Origin: Phanerodontia chrysosporium
Lineage: Eukaryota > Basidiomycota > Agaricomycetes > Polyporales > Phanerochaetaceae
Direction of reading: 5' to 3'
Assembly (NCBI GenBank): GCA_001910725.1
Contig: MJGA01000013.1
Location: 372,001-436,000 of the forward strand
Length of the DNA: 64,000 nucleotides
Shown: positions 23,635 through 36,161 of the stretch, piece by piece
Layout of the letters: each line of letters begins with the position of its first letter
Position numbering within the stretch: the first letter of the stretch is position 1
Made by a program: the position numbers and the translations under genes
Notes under the pieces: generated by a model
Database searches by the model: none
What the model was told of the DNA's origin: nothing
Seen by the model: the letters and a program-made list of their open reading frames with translations, nothing else

Positions 23635-26491
23635 CTACGCATCCTTGCTGGCCTTTGCAGCCAGGCGGGGAGAACGTCTCGCTAGAGGCTTGCTGTAATT
23701 TTCGTCGCAGACAGGAGCCTGCTTTGCACGAGCCTTCGCTTTAGTCCGTTCTCCCAGGGTCGTCAAGCGAGCTTTGCGCATCGCCGCCGCAGTCCGGGGC
23801 TGCGACGCATCTTCATGATCCTCGGTGCGCCTTCGCTTTCTTGTCATAGGCGACACCTTGGTAGGCTCTCTCGCAACCCTGCCAGACCGGCGCACGTCGT
23901 GTGTAGCAGAGTCCCCCGCAATATCGATATTTCGCTGAGCAACCTTGGGCTTCTCTGGTGGGCGTTCCACGGCCATCTGCCCGAACAGCTGGTCCGGAAC
24001 TTTATCTGCCCTCCACTTTGAGATGTTCATCGCAGTGCCGTCGTCATTTACGAATGCGCTATCCAGCAAGTGGAGGAAAGCATCGTGAGTGTCCAGAGGT
24101 CGCGGATCCGCGAGGCTGGCCTTCAAGGAAGGGGTCGAGTCGCTGAACGCCGACTGATTCTTGATGACCGGACGGCGCTCGAGCATGCCCCACTTCGAAC
24201 GAAGGTTAGGGCCGCCCTTCTCATCGTCCACTCGGTCGAGTTTAGCCATCTTAGCTTTCGCATCTGCGTGGCTCCCTGTGGACCTGATGACTGGCCGTTC
24301 CAGGGCCGAGGTGTCAACGCGCTGGTAATGATGGTGGAGAAGTTGGTACGCTTTCTCGAGGAGGCGCGCCAGAGGTGTCGGCCTGCCATAATCATCATCG
24401 TCGAGCTGCACCGGGGGTGCAGCTGCTTTGATGTAAAGCTCTTTGTAGAAGCCGGCTCTACCGACACCGTCCGTACCGCCTCTCCCCGCGTGGAATAACT
24501 TGTCGTATAACACAAGAAGATCGTGGTTGACGAGAGTTTTACTGCGCAGTGCTTCTGTTGGCGAGTGTTGAGCTGGTGCTGTAGCCAAGGAATGTGCATG
24601 AAACCGCATGGCGAAATAGAGAATGATGTATATGAAGGACTCGATATCTTCCGCCAGTTCCGCAGGCTTGTGGGGATAGCGCAACGCGAGAGCAGACTTG
24701 TATAGCCATGTGCCCTGTCGATGACCAGTCAGTTCCTCGCGGAGCTTTATACCGCATGGTGTGAGCTCACTGAAACCATTCCGGGTTCTGACGTTTGTGC
24801 GCCGCGCTTTAGGTCCTCTCGATATTTTGCCAGGTCCCAGTCGTTCATGAACCCGTACCCAGAGTCAACGTCGATAAGGATGTTCGCCGCACTCACATCA
24901 TGGTGCAGAACGCCGGCCTTCTCCCATGCGTCTTGATGCCCTGAGGTTTTCGAGAGTGAGTGAGTGAACCTCTACAGCGTCTTAAGCCTGATACTGACCT
25001 AGGTATGCATGGAAAACAAAGCTAATGAGTTCGAACGAGCCTTCATACGATTCCAACGGGCGGCCGATCTCCCTGATGACAAGCCGAGTATGTACGCGTT
25101 CAATAGGCTTCGCGATGGCGGGGCGATCCTGCATGAGCCTCTGGCTCAGAGTACGGTGATGGTCTACGTCTCCACCAGCGATGGGTGTGGCGATGGACTC
25201 TACTCCTGCGCTGTGCAGGCGTTGGTACGTAGACAGTTCGGTGTGCTTGCGCGTCACTGCGCGCCAGGAGTCCTTCAGGAAGACCATTCGGCCCGTCTCC
25301 ACCTCGAAGGCGATGTACCCTCTGGTGGCCCGACCAATGAGAGAATAGTGGCCTGCACTAGGACGCCCTATAAGGTATGTCCTCGTCGCCGGTCTGGTTT
25401 TGGCGCCATTTTCCTGAGGCTGGTGAACGTCCGGGGAGCCAGTAATGTTGACCACTGGACATGTCACCTGAAAAACCGCTTCGAAGTTACTTTCGGGTAA
25501 TCTATGCAGATCCAAATGAAGAGTGTCACCTCATGGATAGGCCAACGTATCGTATCCGGGTTGAGGTAGTCCTCGTAGTATTGCCTCAGTGTATGCGGGA
25601 CGTCATGATGATGGGCGCGCAGTGCACGCAGCGCTGTTACATCGGCGAGCTTGACAGTGTCGTCGAAGCCGAGCTCTGCAGAAGTAAGGTGGACGAGACG
25701 ATATACAAGGTTGCGAAAGTATGCAAAGCTGTCCTGCACGTTGATAGGCCTCGAGACGATGCAACCAGCGCGGTCGAAGCGGAAGAACCTCGCATTCCAC
25801 TTTGAAAGATAGATTGCGAAAACATGGGTCCGATGCTGTCGGAGCATGATTTCGGTGCAGGACTTGAGAAATTGAGCCCTAGACCCTCTGGACTTCGGTG
25901 TTTCGCGCAGAAGAGGGATCTTGCCGCTCTTACTGGGACCCTGCGAGTCGAAACCGTACCCAGCTTCTTCATCGCGGTCGACTTTGATAGAGCACAGAAT
26001 CCATGCCCAGGCACAGCGAGCGACGTGATCGGTCTGGTTTGCGACATGGTGACTGTAGGTTTTCTGCGCCACTATGTCAGTAGGGTACAAGGCCAAGTCT
26101 GTCGCAGTGGCGACATCGACAGCCTCTGGATGATTCTCCACGACCTTGAATTGGCGTCCACAGTCAGAAGGCTCCGCAATCTTGTTTAGCACTATACACT
26201 AAGCATATACAAGATGAGGCGGGTTCGACAAAACTCATGGATCGATCCACCCACCAATTCGGAGAGGTCCAATCCGTCCAGCGTTCCGATATCGATATTT
26301 GCGTCGCTAGTGGGGTTGCTTCTCGGCAAGAATTCCTCAAATGCAAGCAGTGGTACTTCCACCGAGACGGTGTCTATCTCCTCGAGGAGCTCCTCCGTGT
26401 ACTCTGGCGCATTCTGATCGGGATAGTCTTCGCCACAGATATCGTCTTCTGCTATAATTTCCTTCGTCGAAAGTCTAGGTCTCCTTATCAT
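23635..26491 (-). CDS. FunK1-type fungal protein kinase
   Basis: Belongs to the fungal-specific kinase family common in mushroom genomes; substrates are unknown. Start MIRRPRLSTKEI at 26489-26491. The long N-terminal region includes the block WILCSIKVDRDEEAGYGF with RFFRFDRAG and PINVQ, typical of these proteins. The kinase core has LIGRATRGYIAFEV and MVFLKDSWR (lysine of the ATP site), GVLHHDVSAANIL (HxD catalytic loop, complete) and NDWDLAKY (DWD in place of DFG). The C-terminal lobe carries GTWLY and AELAEDIESFIYIILYF. A basic tail (RKRRRTEDH, RSPRLAAK) could direct it to the nucleus. The frame join near 26190-26200 is not resolved, so an intron or indel lies there. Confidence 0.8.
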
Positions 26492-27367
26492 CTTTCACGG
26501 GCCACTGGGTGGCCACCGAAGTTGAGATGGACGCGGAACAGCACAGCAGATCACGCTGAAGAGAGCCTATGAGCAAGCCTTAGAGAAGCTGGTTTGGGCG
26601 ACTTGGAGCCTTCGGTTGCGGCGGTGGGGGTTGTGGACTAGCAGACGTTAGAGGCAAGAAGTTGGCCGCAAGTGCCAGCTCTTGACGCCTGTTATTATCA
26701 AGGTCGATCGCAACCATACACAGCGCGTCACGTAGAGGCAGATTACGCCTCTATCCCTCAGCAGGCGGCGCCGACGCCATGGGATGCACGACAGAGGGCT
26801 GGCATGTCACACAATGTCGCCTTAATTGGCGATCCGAAGCCCGAAACCTAGAGCGCCGTACATGAGTAAGGCCGGTATACGCTAACCACCCGCCACTTAC
26901 CTCGTTGTCCAACGACGTCGCGAGTAGACGGCCCAGGTGCGCCGCCTATTATCATATACTGCCGGCCCCAACATACCAATAGAACCATCCCGCCATCAGG
27001 CGCAAAATGCAACCTGCAAATTCGGGTGGCGAATGGCTCGTCCCTGAAGTTCCAGTCTCGTGCGCAGAATGGAGGTCTGATCTTATTAGAAGGCAAGTCT
27101 GGCTTTCATCTAAAGTGGGGTGGAAAGGTCCAAACTACTCGTTAAGGTAACAATTCCTAGTGCTCTCCAGAGGTGGTCAAAATCGGCTGTATGCGAAGTG
27201 CTGCAGAGTTGAGAGGGTAAATGCGGAGTTGTGTGGGTATCCCAGGATCTGACACCTAGTCTGTGCCGAGATACCCGGTAGAAAAGTAATGCTGCGTAGG
27301 TCTCGTGGTCAACGACAGTAGGAATGGATGAGGGCTGGACTCACCACTGTTGACGTTTTTACCGCCG
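26492..27367. other. Intergenic, nothing supported
   Basis: No ORF with coding character or splice sites. It presumably holds the promoter of the FunK1 gene and the 3' region of the DUF202 gene. Confidence 0.5.
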
Positions 27368-28089
27368 TCATTGCTTCGACCGCACTCCGACTATGACGCC
27401 AAATACCACGACAATGATAGCCATCATGACAAGGGCGAGTAGGAGTGTGGTCACACGAGCGACGGGGTAGTTGCCTCCTATCAGTGCGTTCTGGATCGCG
27501 AAGTATCGTGTGAGTCCGAGTCCGAGGGTCGCGAGCCCGACGCAGATAATGACCGCGCCCAGCGGGCGGGAGTAGGCTTCGAGGCTTCTGTTCGACGTGG
27601 CGGCTGAGATCGTGAAGAGCTGCACGAGAGCTGGCGGCGTTACGTCAGAACAACGGTACACGGTACATGCAGCAGGGAGGGCGCACCAACGCCAGTCGAA
27701 GCAATCGTCAGACTCGTACGTACGTACGCCAGGAACGTCCGCTCCGACGCCAGATGGTCCCGCGCGACGCTCCCGGAGTTCTCGAGGGTGAGCGCAGGGT
27801 TCCAGCGGCCCAGGCCGTCGCCTTTGCGGAGCCAGCCCACCTTGCGCTGCCGCGGCTTGCTGCGGGACTGCTGCGACGCGCCGTCGTCCGTCTGCGTCGT
27901 GTCGTTGTGGTGCGGGGCGCCGGGGCGCAGCTCGTGCTGGGACGGGACGTCGGCGAACGTGGGGGCCTCGGACTCGGTGTGGGCGGGGCTGCCTGTCATG
28001 TGCTGGTAGTGGTCGGGGGTCGGTGGAGGGCAGAACGAGCCTGAGGTCGCACCACCCTCGGTCTGCAGATAGAGCTGGGGTTGCGACAT
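27368..28089 (-). CDS. DUF202/YidH-type three-helix membrane protein
   Basis: Start MSQPQLYLQTEGG at 28087-28089, then about 100 residues of hydrophilic Pro/His/Ser-rich sequence. The DUF202 signature follows: ALTLENSGSVARDHLASER, TFLAYVRTSLTIASTGVALVQ, and two further helices (LGAVIICVGLATLGLGLTRYF and LLLALVMMAIIVVVFGVIV). One 56-nt intron (27631-27686, donor GTGCGC, acceptor CCGCCAG) falls inside ASTGVALVQLF and restores the family consensus exactly. DUF202 domains also occur in the vacuolar VTC polyphosphate polymerase subunits, but this protein lacks SPX and polymerase regions; its function is unknown. Confidence 0.85.
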
Positions 28090-29089
28090 GAGGCGGCCGA
28101 GTCAAGCGAGCAATCCAAATACTCGTCGAGGGTGGGCGGGAGACGCAGGGAGAATTCCAAATTTCGGCGGGGCGTGCCTCACATGTGCCCGTTAAAAACC
28201 AGAGCGAGGGAATCGTGGAGTCTCTGCCCGATCGCAGCTCGCAGAGCCCATAAATATGAAGAGAAACCGACGCCGCGCCGCTCGTCCGTTAGGGGAGGAG
28301 AGGAGGATCGAGAGAGACCAGCTCGCCCCTGGCGTCTGTCTGTTTGATGCGCCTGATGCGCCATTTGATGCGCCCTGGAAGACGACCGACAGCACCCAGA
28401 ACGGCTTTCAAAGAGCCACGAAGCTCGTTAAGGCCAGCACAACCATTGTTGCTCGCTGAACCTCACAGCGTTCGACCGCGTGCGAGCCGTGCTCCTGGTC
28501 GCTGGGTCATCTAGACGTGTTTGACAGCATATTTCAACTATCGGGTGATGTCGAACGCATATCTAGACTCACCAACTTCACCGGAGACACATCGGAGGTA
28601 GCAGGAGAGGAGCAGAACGCACTGACAGTGGAATTTGAGGGTGGAGGAAGAATACGAGGCTGCTGCGCTGATGGGCACCAGCACCTCCCGCTGTCCAACA
28701 CGAGTTCGTATTTGACCCGTACCGAGCACGCAATGCACGGCGACTATTGCGTCTGGTTTGCCGCCACTTCATTTCACAGTCCTTCAGCCGTAACACACTT
28801 GTTTGTCTAGCAAGTGCCCCCGACGGAGCAACATCAAGGATCGGGTGACGCTATCTTTCCCGCACATTTTCGGAGACATTCGTATATGCCGTGAAGACAA
28901 CCTTGGGTGACTACCTAGGATATTTTGTCACGACTCTCATACGTCGCACGACACTAGGGTTCACACAAGATATTCCAGTAACCCAGGTGGCTAGCACCAG
29001 TGAATTCGACTCGAGCACTACCGCTACATGAATGAAACCCAGTCCCAGACACAGACGGCCTCGACGGAACCCTAAACTCGCTGCAGCAC
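28090..29089. other. Intergenic, nothing supported
   Basis: Includes the upstream region of the DUF202 gene and the 3' region of the secreted-protein gene. No coding signal was seen on either strand. Confidence 0.5.
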
Positions 29090-30248
29090 TCAGTGCTGGA
29101 CGGCCTTGAGCTGCGACAGGAGCGTCGTAGACGCGGCGGGGCAGCCGACACCCGGGCCGTGCAGGTTCTGGAGCGAGACGAGCGCGGCGTTGATGCGCGC
29201 GGCCTGGTCCTGGTCGGACGAGCCGGTCGGGAATGTCACGGCGACCGACGGGCTGCAGAGGAATCAGCACAAGACAACACACACCAAAAGTACGGAAGCA
29301 CGCACTTGTTGACAGCCTTGCCGGCCTGGACGTTCGTCGTCAGCGCGGCGATGTACACATCCTGCGAGGGCGGGCACGAGCACGGCACCTTGACGGGCTT
29401 GCCGCTCGCGTCCTTGACCGCGCCATCGCAGTCGCCCGTGCCTATCCATGCCACCGTCAGCGACCAACGCCCACGCGCCGGGAAACACACGCTACGCACC
29501 GGTGGGGTTCACGCCGGCCGTGAAGCCAAGCGGCGGCGCGAGCTGCGCAATCTGGGCCGCCGACGGCGTGCCACTCGCGGCGTTGTTCGCGGGTGGCGCA
29601 GCCGCAGCCGCCGCACTCGTCGTCGCGGGGCGGCCGCCGCGGTGGTGCGGCGGGCGCGGGCGCGCCAGGCGTCGCTGCGGCAGGGCCGGGCACGACGACG
29701 GTGGACGGGTCCTGGCCGGCGTTGATGGCCGCGTTCTGCGCGGAGAACGTCGTGGCGGCAACAGGGCAGCCGACGCCAGGGCCCTTGAGGTTCTGCAGCG
29801 TGACCGCGGCGGCGTTCAGGCGCGCGAGCTGCGAGGCCTTGGAGTTGTCCGTCGGGAAGGTGAGCTTGACGGACGGGTTGTTGATCACGAAGCCCGCGTT
29901 GACGTTCTGGTTCAGTTCCTGTGTCGACGCGTCAGCGGGCGCGCCATGTGAGGCGGTGAGCGGAGACGTACCGCGATGAAGCTGTCGCGGTCTGGAGGGC
30001 AGCTGCAGGAATCTTGATAGGAACGCCCTGGGCGTTAGGGATACCATCGCAGTCACTGCGAGAGATATCAATGCGTGTCGCATTGGTGGCCCTGAGACAG
30101 GTACGCACCCAGTACCAGTAGGGTTCACACCCGCCGTGACACCAAACTGCGGGACCAAGTCGACCGGAACATCTCTCCTGAAAGGTACGGACGACACGGA
30201 CGCAGCGAGGAGCGCGGCAGCAGAAAGAGCGGCGGTGGCAAACTTCAT
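29090..30248 (-). CDS. Secreted protein with two tandem Cys-containing domains
   Basis: Signal peptide (KFATAALSAAALLAASVSS) followed by PFRRDVP. Two homologous domains follow. Shared motifs in both: G(V/F)TAGVNPTGTGDCDG, KxPCSCPPxxD, NNPSVxxTFPT, ARxNAAxVxLQNL and GPGVGCP. Each copy is about 100 residues, and their two internal introns fall at the same points (in GTG/DCDG and before the NNPSV block region), so the duplication included introns. A Pro/Ala linker separates the copies. Stop TGA is at 29090-29092. Two frame breaks are present: one base missing in the first PCSC motif (30008-30009) and one extra base in a GGGG run of the linker (29627-29630). No catalytic motif is seen; I would call it a basidiomycete-type secreted protein of unknown role. 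Confidence 0.75.
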
Positions 30249-31879
30249 GTTGGACAGTTGTGGTCAGGACTGAAGTAAAGTCGAAGTGCTGGTGCAGGAG
30301 GATGCAGAAAAGTGAAGTGAATGAATGACAAGACTTTGCTGCGTCAACGCAACGCGGAGTACTCAGTACGTCCGACCTGGGTGGAGAAGAAAAGAAATTA
30401 GGAGAGATGGAAGGGGCGAGCAAGCTGGAGGAGCCGGAATGGAGGCGAGTCCAGTGCTTTATAGTCCCTTGAGCATAAAAACAGAGTTGTACACGTGCGG
30501 GGTGAACGCTTTTGCAAGGCACCGCGCTGCCTAACGACCGGTTGTCATGGCTCGTACGGTCCTCGTAACGCAATCTTTCATATCTTCTGACGGACATGAG
30601 AACAACTAATCGCAGATGGCGTGCCTTGTGCCACTGGCTGCTTTGCTGGAGGAATCAAAGCTCATTGACGTTGAGGCTTGTCGAGGCGGAAAACCATCGC
30701 AAGCTGTCGACGGCAATTCAATGCGCCAACTACACCTATCTGACACAAAGAACAAAGTTATGATACCAACGATTACAGAAAACAACTGGGATGAAAGCTC
30801 ACTGATTCCCCTCTTGTCCATGGTTACGCCCGAGATCGTGCGCATCTGCATGCTTTCGAGGTCGGCAGGGCCTATCCATAGACCATACAATTGCACTGAA
30901 GAATGCAGACAAGATCTGCAGCTGCTTATTTCACCATCTCTCCATTTGGAATGCCGGGTGGTATGGAAGGTCGTGGGTGAAAGAAGGAGAAAACCGCGCA
31001 AGGCTCGCATCCGAGCGGACGCCACGAGGGTGCCACGAGGAAGCCCAGGCGAGGCGCCTGCGTCCTTGACGACCGACGTCAGGATCCTTGGGCGAGGAAT
31101 GCTGGTCTTGAAATTTTATCTGTGATATGCAGGTCGTCATCATTCCAGCATATTCACAGCTACGTTGTTGAAAATAGGTCACCGCCGTCTTCAGCCGTGA
31201 CTCCCACTGGATGCGCAACATGGCGGATCAATTTCTAAGCGCCGTAGCCCACGTCCTCACGCGGCGGCTGGATTCCGATGGTACCACATCCTGCAGAGAG
31301 TACTCATCCTCCGGACAGCTGTAAAACCCGGATCTGATTGCGGCCCCAGAGCAGCGCTGTCTGGAACATTGGGTTCTAGCTGCGAAATACGTATGGCCTC
31401 AGAAGTTTGGGAAGTTCCCTGCGGTATTTTGGCAGCGTGCTCGGCCAGGTCCCAGGCCTCAGGACGGTACCCTTCTTTAATTGTACGTCTCTTTTCACGA
31501 AGTTTTATGGTATTGTATCGGTAAAAGTGCACCCCAATGTGGGCAGAAGCTCTGCATGTGATCCAGAATGACACGGATGCAGCTTGAATGCAGTTGCGTG
31601 GACACCGAGGTTCTGCTCAGCTCGGCGCTGAATTGTTACTTGCGTCGTTCACCATCTTCCAGGGAATTGTGGATTCTTTGTTATTTGCATCCGTGGTCGC
31701 CCAGTGCAGCACGTGAGAAAGGTGAGCGTTGTTCTGCTGCATTGGCCACCTGGGCCGCCACTCGACCCTGGACAAAGCGCGGCCGCAGCACACACTCCTT
31801 TCTCCTCAACACCGACTACCATCGTCCTCTACCCCGCTCATTTTTGCACACCCCGCTGCATATTTCAGCTTGCGCGACA
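30249..31879. other. Divergent intergenic region
   Basis: Between the secreted-protein gene (-) and the pseudokinase gene (+). A plus-strand ORF at 30616-31125 lacks coding character in its second half and has no family resemblance. The remainder shows nothing. Confidence 0.45.
30458..30463 (-). promoter_or_regulatory. TATA-like box of secreted-protein gene
   Basis: TATAAA on the minus strand about 210 bp upstream of the ATG at 30248, within CTATAAAGCAC. The distance implies a leader of roughly 170-180 nt. Confidence 0.4.
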
Positions 31880-33696
31880 ATGCCGAAAGACAGGAGCCCA
31901 CTAAAGCGGGCAAACGGCCATGCTGCATCCCGACGGCCTCCGCGAGTCCAACCCGAGCGAAGCCAGCTTGAACGCATGCGCGCGTACGTGCTCACAAAGT
32001 ACCCACGCGAGACATACGGCAACGCGAAACCCGCAGTGCCCTCGGCATGGTACCGCGCCCTGCTCGAGCTCCCCCGTGTCGTGCAGGTAAACGGCCCGGA
32101 TTCCCGCGACGACGAGGTGGACAAAGAACTGCTGCTGCAGGAGCACGCCGCGCCTGCATCGCCGGATGGCGCACTCTACAGCGGGCCCAGCCCCACGTTC
32201 CGGTCGACAGTCGTCATGAAGCTGCACAAAGGGTCGCGGAGCACCGTGTGGCTCAGGGAGGGCATCGCGGGGGAGATGGCAGGCAAGAAGTTCGTCAGCA
32301 AGACGTGGTCCCAGCCATTCTCCCACCCTGCCACGTCCGAGCTGCTCACCGAGGTGCGCCGCCCACATGTGCCTGCGAAAACACTGCTCACCCGTTTGTC
32401 CAGATCGCGCTCTACGACTCGCCGCGCCACCTCAGGAAGCTGCAGGGCTTCGTCGTCCCACGCGTCGTGGGCGTGTACACGGACGGCGCGTCCGCGTCGC
32501 TCGCGCTCGAGCCGCCCGACGGCGCGCTGTGGATCGCGGCCGGCGCGGGCATGCCCGCGCACGCGCGGGACCGCTGCGTCTGGGCGCTGCGCCAGGTGCA
32601 CGCGCGCGGCGTGCTACACGGCAACATCGCGCTGCACCACTTCCTCATCACGCAGGACTGGCGCGTCCAGATCGTCGACTTCTCGCGCGCGCGCGTGCGC
32701 GCGTGCGACGCGGGCGGGCTCCTCCGGCCCGCGGCCCAGGAGGAGTTTGATGCGGAGGTGCGCGCACTCAAGGACCTTCTCGACGCGCCGCCGTCTGGCC
32801 AGCCGACGGTAGAGGGCGAGGGCGATGGTGCAGAGGCGGGAGGGGGAGACGTCGTCACGCCGGGGCTGCCGACGAGCCTGGATGAGGGTCCCTTCGAGGG
32901 TCCGACAGCATCTCCTAGCCTTGGTCTGCTCGAGCGCACAGCATCGCCCACGGCTTCAGACACTGCTCCGCCGCCCGCCGCCCCTCCAATGCGTGTCATC
33001 GTCCCAGGCCAGACCCCGCAGTCGGCGCGCCAGGCGCTCGAGAGCATGCTCCGTGTGTTCGACGTGCCGAAGCTGACGCCGGTGACGGCGTGGCGGCGGG
33101 ACGCGGCGGACCTGAAGTGGGGGTACGGCGGGTTCCAGAAGCTGCGGCTGTACGAGTACGCCCCGGAGCGGGTCGAGAAGCAGACGAGCGGCGTGCGCGA
33201 GGCGTACGTCCGGCTGCACGAGGCGGAGCACGCCGCGCGCACGCGGGGCGACACGGCCGCGGCGGAGAAGCAGGAGCGCCGCATGCGCGCGCTCGCCGTC
33301 GTGCGCTGCAAGAAACTGTACCCCGCAGTGCTGTACCCCGAGCTCCAGGCGCACCACGGCCCGCCGATCCTCTCGTACGCGCAGTCGCAGGCGTACCACC
33401 GCACGCGCGCCACCCGTGTGCCGCCACCCTCGGAAACGCGGGATCGGCCGCTGAAGCCCTGTCTGCGCGACCCGGACTGGCGGCCGTCGGAGAGCGAGCT
33501 GGAGCGCATGCGTCAGGTGCTCGCGCGACAGGACAAGGACTGCGAGACAGCGGCACCGGGCGACATCTTGTGTCTGTATGGTGACACCCCGTTGAGCATC
33601 ATGAAGATGCGGTACAACGATATGCAGAACCGTGAGGTGAAGGCGCCGTATCCTTACGGGTGGGACCACCCCGCGTTTCTGCCATATGATAGGTAA
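31880..33696 (+). CDS. Protein kinase-like protein, probable pseudokinase
   Basis: Two exons joined by a 50-nt intron (32354-32403). The kinase-like fold is suggested by STVWLREG, KKFVSKTW (candidate ATP lysine), SELLTEIALYDS (candidate helix C glutamate), then GVLHGNIALHHFLI and VQIVDFSRARV, in the right order and spacing. The catalytic-loop aspartate of HxD is Asn here (HGN), the following Asn is His, and DFG is DFS. With two catalytic-loop residues lost, phosphotransfer is unlikely. The C-terminal third is a separate region rich in Arg and Tyr with KLYPAVLYPELQAHHGPP and ending YPYGWDHPAFLPYDR. The start MPKDRSPLKRANGH is basic. Role unknown; scaffold or regulator is inference. Confidence 0.75.
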
Positions 33697-34413
33697 CAGG
33701 CGAGCATTGAGATTAATGTAGTTGGGCAGTACTCCTGTAATCCTTGTAATTGGATCTCTTTGTCAAGATTCCCCGAAGACTGTCGCGGCAAACTACGTCT
33801 ATACACACTCAGAGGGGCTATTCTGGTCGGTTGTGCGCATTATTGCGTCAGCTAGGATTGCAGATATTCCGCCGACGCAATACGCAGATGAGAGGTCGGA
33901 CTTCTGTAGACGACGACCGGGTCCTAGGCAAACGATTCCAGCCAGCTATTATCTCACGACCCGACAAAGTTATGTAACACGACTGAGCCGTATTTTGGCG
34001 GAAACAAATCATAAGAGAATGGCTGATTGATCCGGTTTAGCCGCTGGCTTCGTGGCGTCGCTATCACGTGCTGGGAATATCCCCAATGCTGGAGACTCTC
34101 CTCCCTGCTCACTAGGAGCCCCGGACCTACAGGGCTGGACGACGCTGCAGGCCCCGTATGGAATGGCGTCGCTCCTGCCTCACTGGTCACCCACGGTCGT
34201 TTCGCCAGGAACGTCATCACAACCGGCAGCCAGGCCTTACCAAACTGGGCCGTGCGCCTGTTCAGTTTTCCCCGGACTCTGATCACCACCAGACGCGGCC
34301 TCGACGGTCGCCCCGCCCGTCCCCTTTCCTCCTCCCCTCACCACCGCTCTCGACCGTGCGCAGCCATCCTGGCTTTCGAACGCTAGTCCGATCACGCAGC
34401 TTCCGCGCTAGGG
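33697..34413. other. Intergenic, nothing supported
   Basis: 3' region of the pseudokinase gene and promoter of the seven-helix protein gene. Pyrimidine-rich tract at 34320-34345. Confidence 0.5.
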
Positions 34414-36161
34414 ATGGTTCAGTGGAGGGATCCAGAGGTGCAGGCGCTATGCGGGTTTCTCTTTAGGATGGTCGGCGTGTTCTCCACCGGCTTCTATGTG
34501 TGCGTTCCTCTATACTGTTGCTTAGAGAACAGAGAACCGACGTCAGCAGGTGGTACTGGCTGCTCTCCTTGCCAAAAGTCGAATGGGCGCTGCTCACGCG
34601 TAGGATGCGCCTTAACTGGGCTCATGTACGTCTTTGTCCTATCGTCCTGCAGCAAAACTCAAATATGCCTGAAAGCTCTCCTACTTCACGGCGCGTTACC
34701 TGCATCTCGCGACGGTCATTACTATGTACGCCTGCTCGGAAGATCAATATCAAACGGTTACATTCTCAATGGTTGCATGCTAGCATTATCACTACAAACG
34801 TCCAGAAGATACTCCTGAACTGCGATAGCGCAGGTGAGCATGACACAGTAGCTGCCTGCAGAAGTGGTACTGAGCAGCCACATGTAGCTGCGCTGAAGGT
34901 CACTGCTGTGAGTCTTGCGTCTGAGGCTACGCCTCGGAAGCTGCCACACTACCCCAACCATGCCAGGCCCGAGACAGCTTCCATGCTACTCCGGACCACG
35001 CCCCGACATCACAGTGCTCACTTTATCACTTTCTCATAGACACTCGGAAACACCGCTGTAGCAGCCGCAAGCACCAACCTCGGGCTTCGCGCGTACGTGC
35101 ATTCCCATGCCGCTTATGCTCTTCCTCACGTCCTGCAGCGTCGCGATGTGGAAGGACATCCGCTTCATCAGGTACGGGCTCGCTCTCGTCTGTGCTGTGC
35201 ACGGATTCTTTGCGTTCTTCAGTGCGTTCCTTCGCCTCGTCCCGTTGCGCCCCGCTGACGGACCTGCAGTGGGCCTAGAGTCGGTGCAGTCCAAGTGGGA
35301 CCCAACACATCGCTTTTGCATGGTCATGACGTCCAAGGGCCAGCCGCAGCTGCTCGGATTCTACACATTCAGTGCGCACATATTCTGCATTTCCGTATGG
35401 AGCACACTGATGGAGTGTATACTTGCAGCCTTGGTGTGGGATCTCATCATCCTCGTGTTCACATTCGCCGGGATGCGCCGTCAGGGCCTGCCCTCGAGCT
35501 CGCCGCTCTGGACGACCATTGTTACGCAGGGCCTTGGCTACGTCTTGATCTCCTGCGCGACCTGCATCCCCATGATGGTCCGTCGTGTCTATCTCCTTTC
35601 AAGCAGGTACTAATGGGAGTGCAGATAATGGTCTCGCTGAACCTGAACAGTGCGTACCGCAGGTCCGCCGGTATGTCCACTCACGGACCGTGCTCTCGCA
35701 GACACGATGAACGTCATCCTGACCGCGCCAGGCGGGACGATCTGGTGCGTGCACGCCCGCGCGAGCTGGGCTGGCGTTCTGACCTGTTGGCAGCGTGATC
35801 ACGTCGTCGGCCTTCGTCACGTCGCTCCTCGAGATGCGCGATCCCGACTCGTGCTCCAGGTGCGCCCGGCCCCCTTCTCCCTGTTCTCCACGCACCTCAC
35901 GCCCCGCGCCCCAGCTTCGACTCGCGCCCGCAGCCCGCCCGCGCCGTCAGCCCGCGCAAGAGCGACGGCGTGTCGCATGCGCTCACGACACACATCGAGC
36001 TGTACGCGTACGTCCCTCTCTTTCTCTCTTTGGCGCTGTGGCGGCCGTGCGGCGCGGACTGACGGCGCGGTCGCAGGTCCGAGATACGGAACTCGAGCGA
36101 GATCGTCGACGAGCGCAGGACGCAGAAGGATGCGCCCCAGGAGTTTTATGGGGAGCCGTAG
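34414..36161 (+). CDS. Seven-helix membrane protein of a mushroom-expanded family
   Basis: The start MVQWRDPEVQALCGFLFRM and the following blocks match a large basidiomycete family of multi-pass proteins of unknown function: WYWLLSLPKVEWALLTRR, YFTARYLHLATVITM, TLGNTAVAAASTNLGLR joined by splicing to AMWKDIRFIRYGLALV, a large loop with SKWDPTHRFCMVM, MECILAALVWDLIILVFTF, LWTTIVTQGLGYVLISC, SLNLN, MNVILTAPGGTI and SSAFVTSLLEMRDPDSC. The tail (SFDSRPQPARAVSPRKSDG, IRNSSEIVDERRTQKD) is hydrophilic and ends at TAG 36159-36161. At least seven introns of 40-60 nt are needed. The topology resembles a GPCR, but no STE3 or rhodopsin signature is present. Confidence 0.75.

Noticed and set aside
30616..31125. 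169-codon plus-strand ORF
   Set aside because: No splice signals, no resemblance, and composition changes abruptly in the second half; likely chance.
34414..36161. STE3 or other pheromone receptor
   Set aside because: Seven helices are present, but the sequence blocks match a different basidiomycete membrane family and none of the STE3 motifs.
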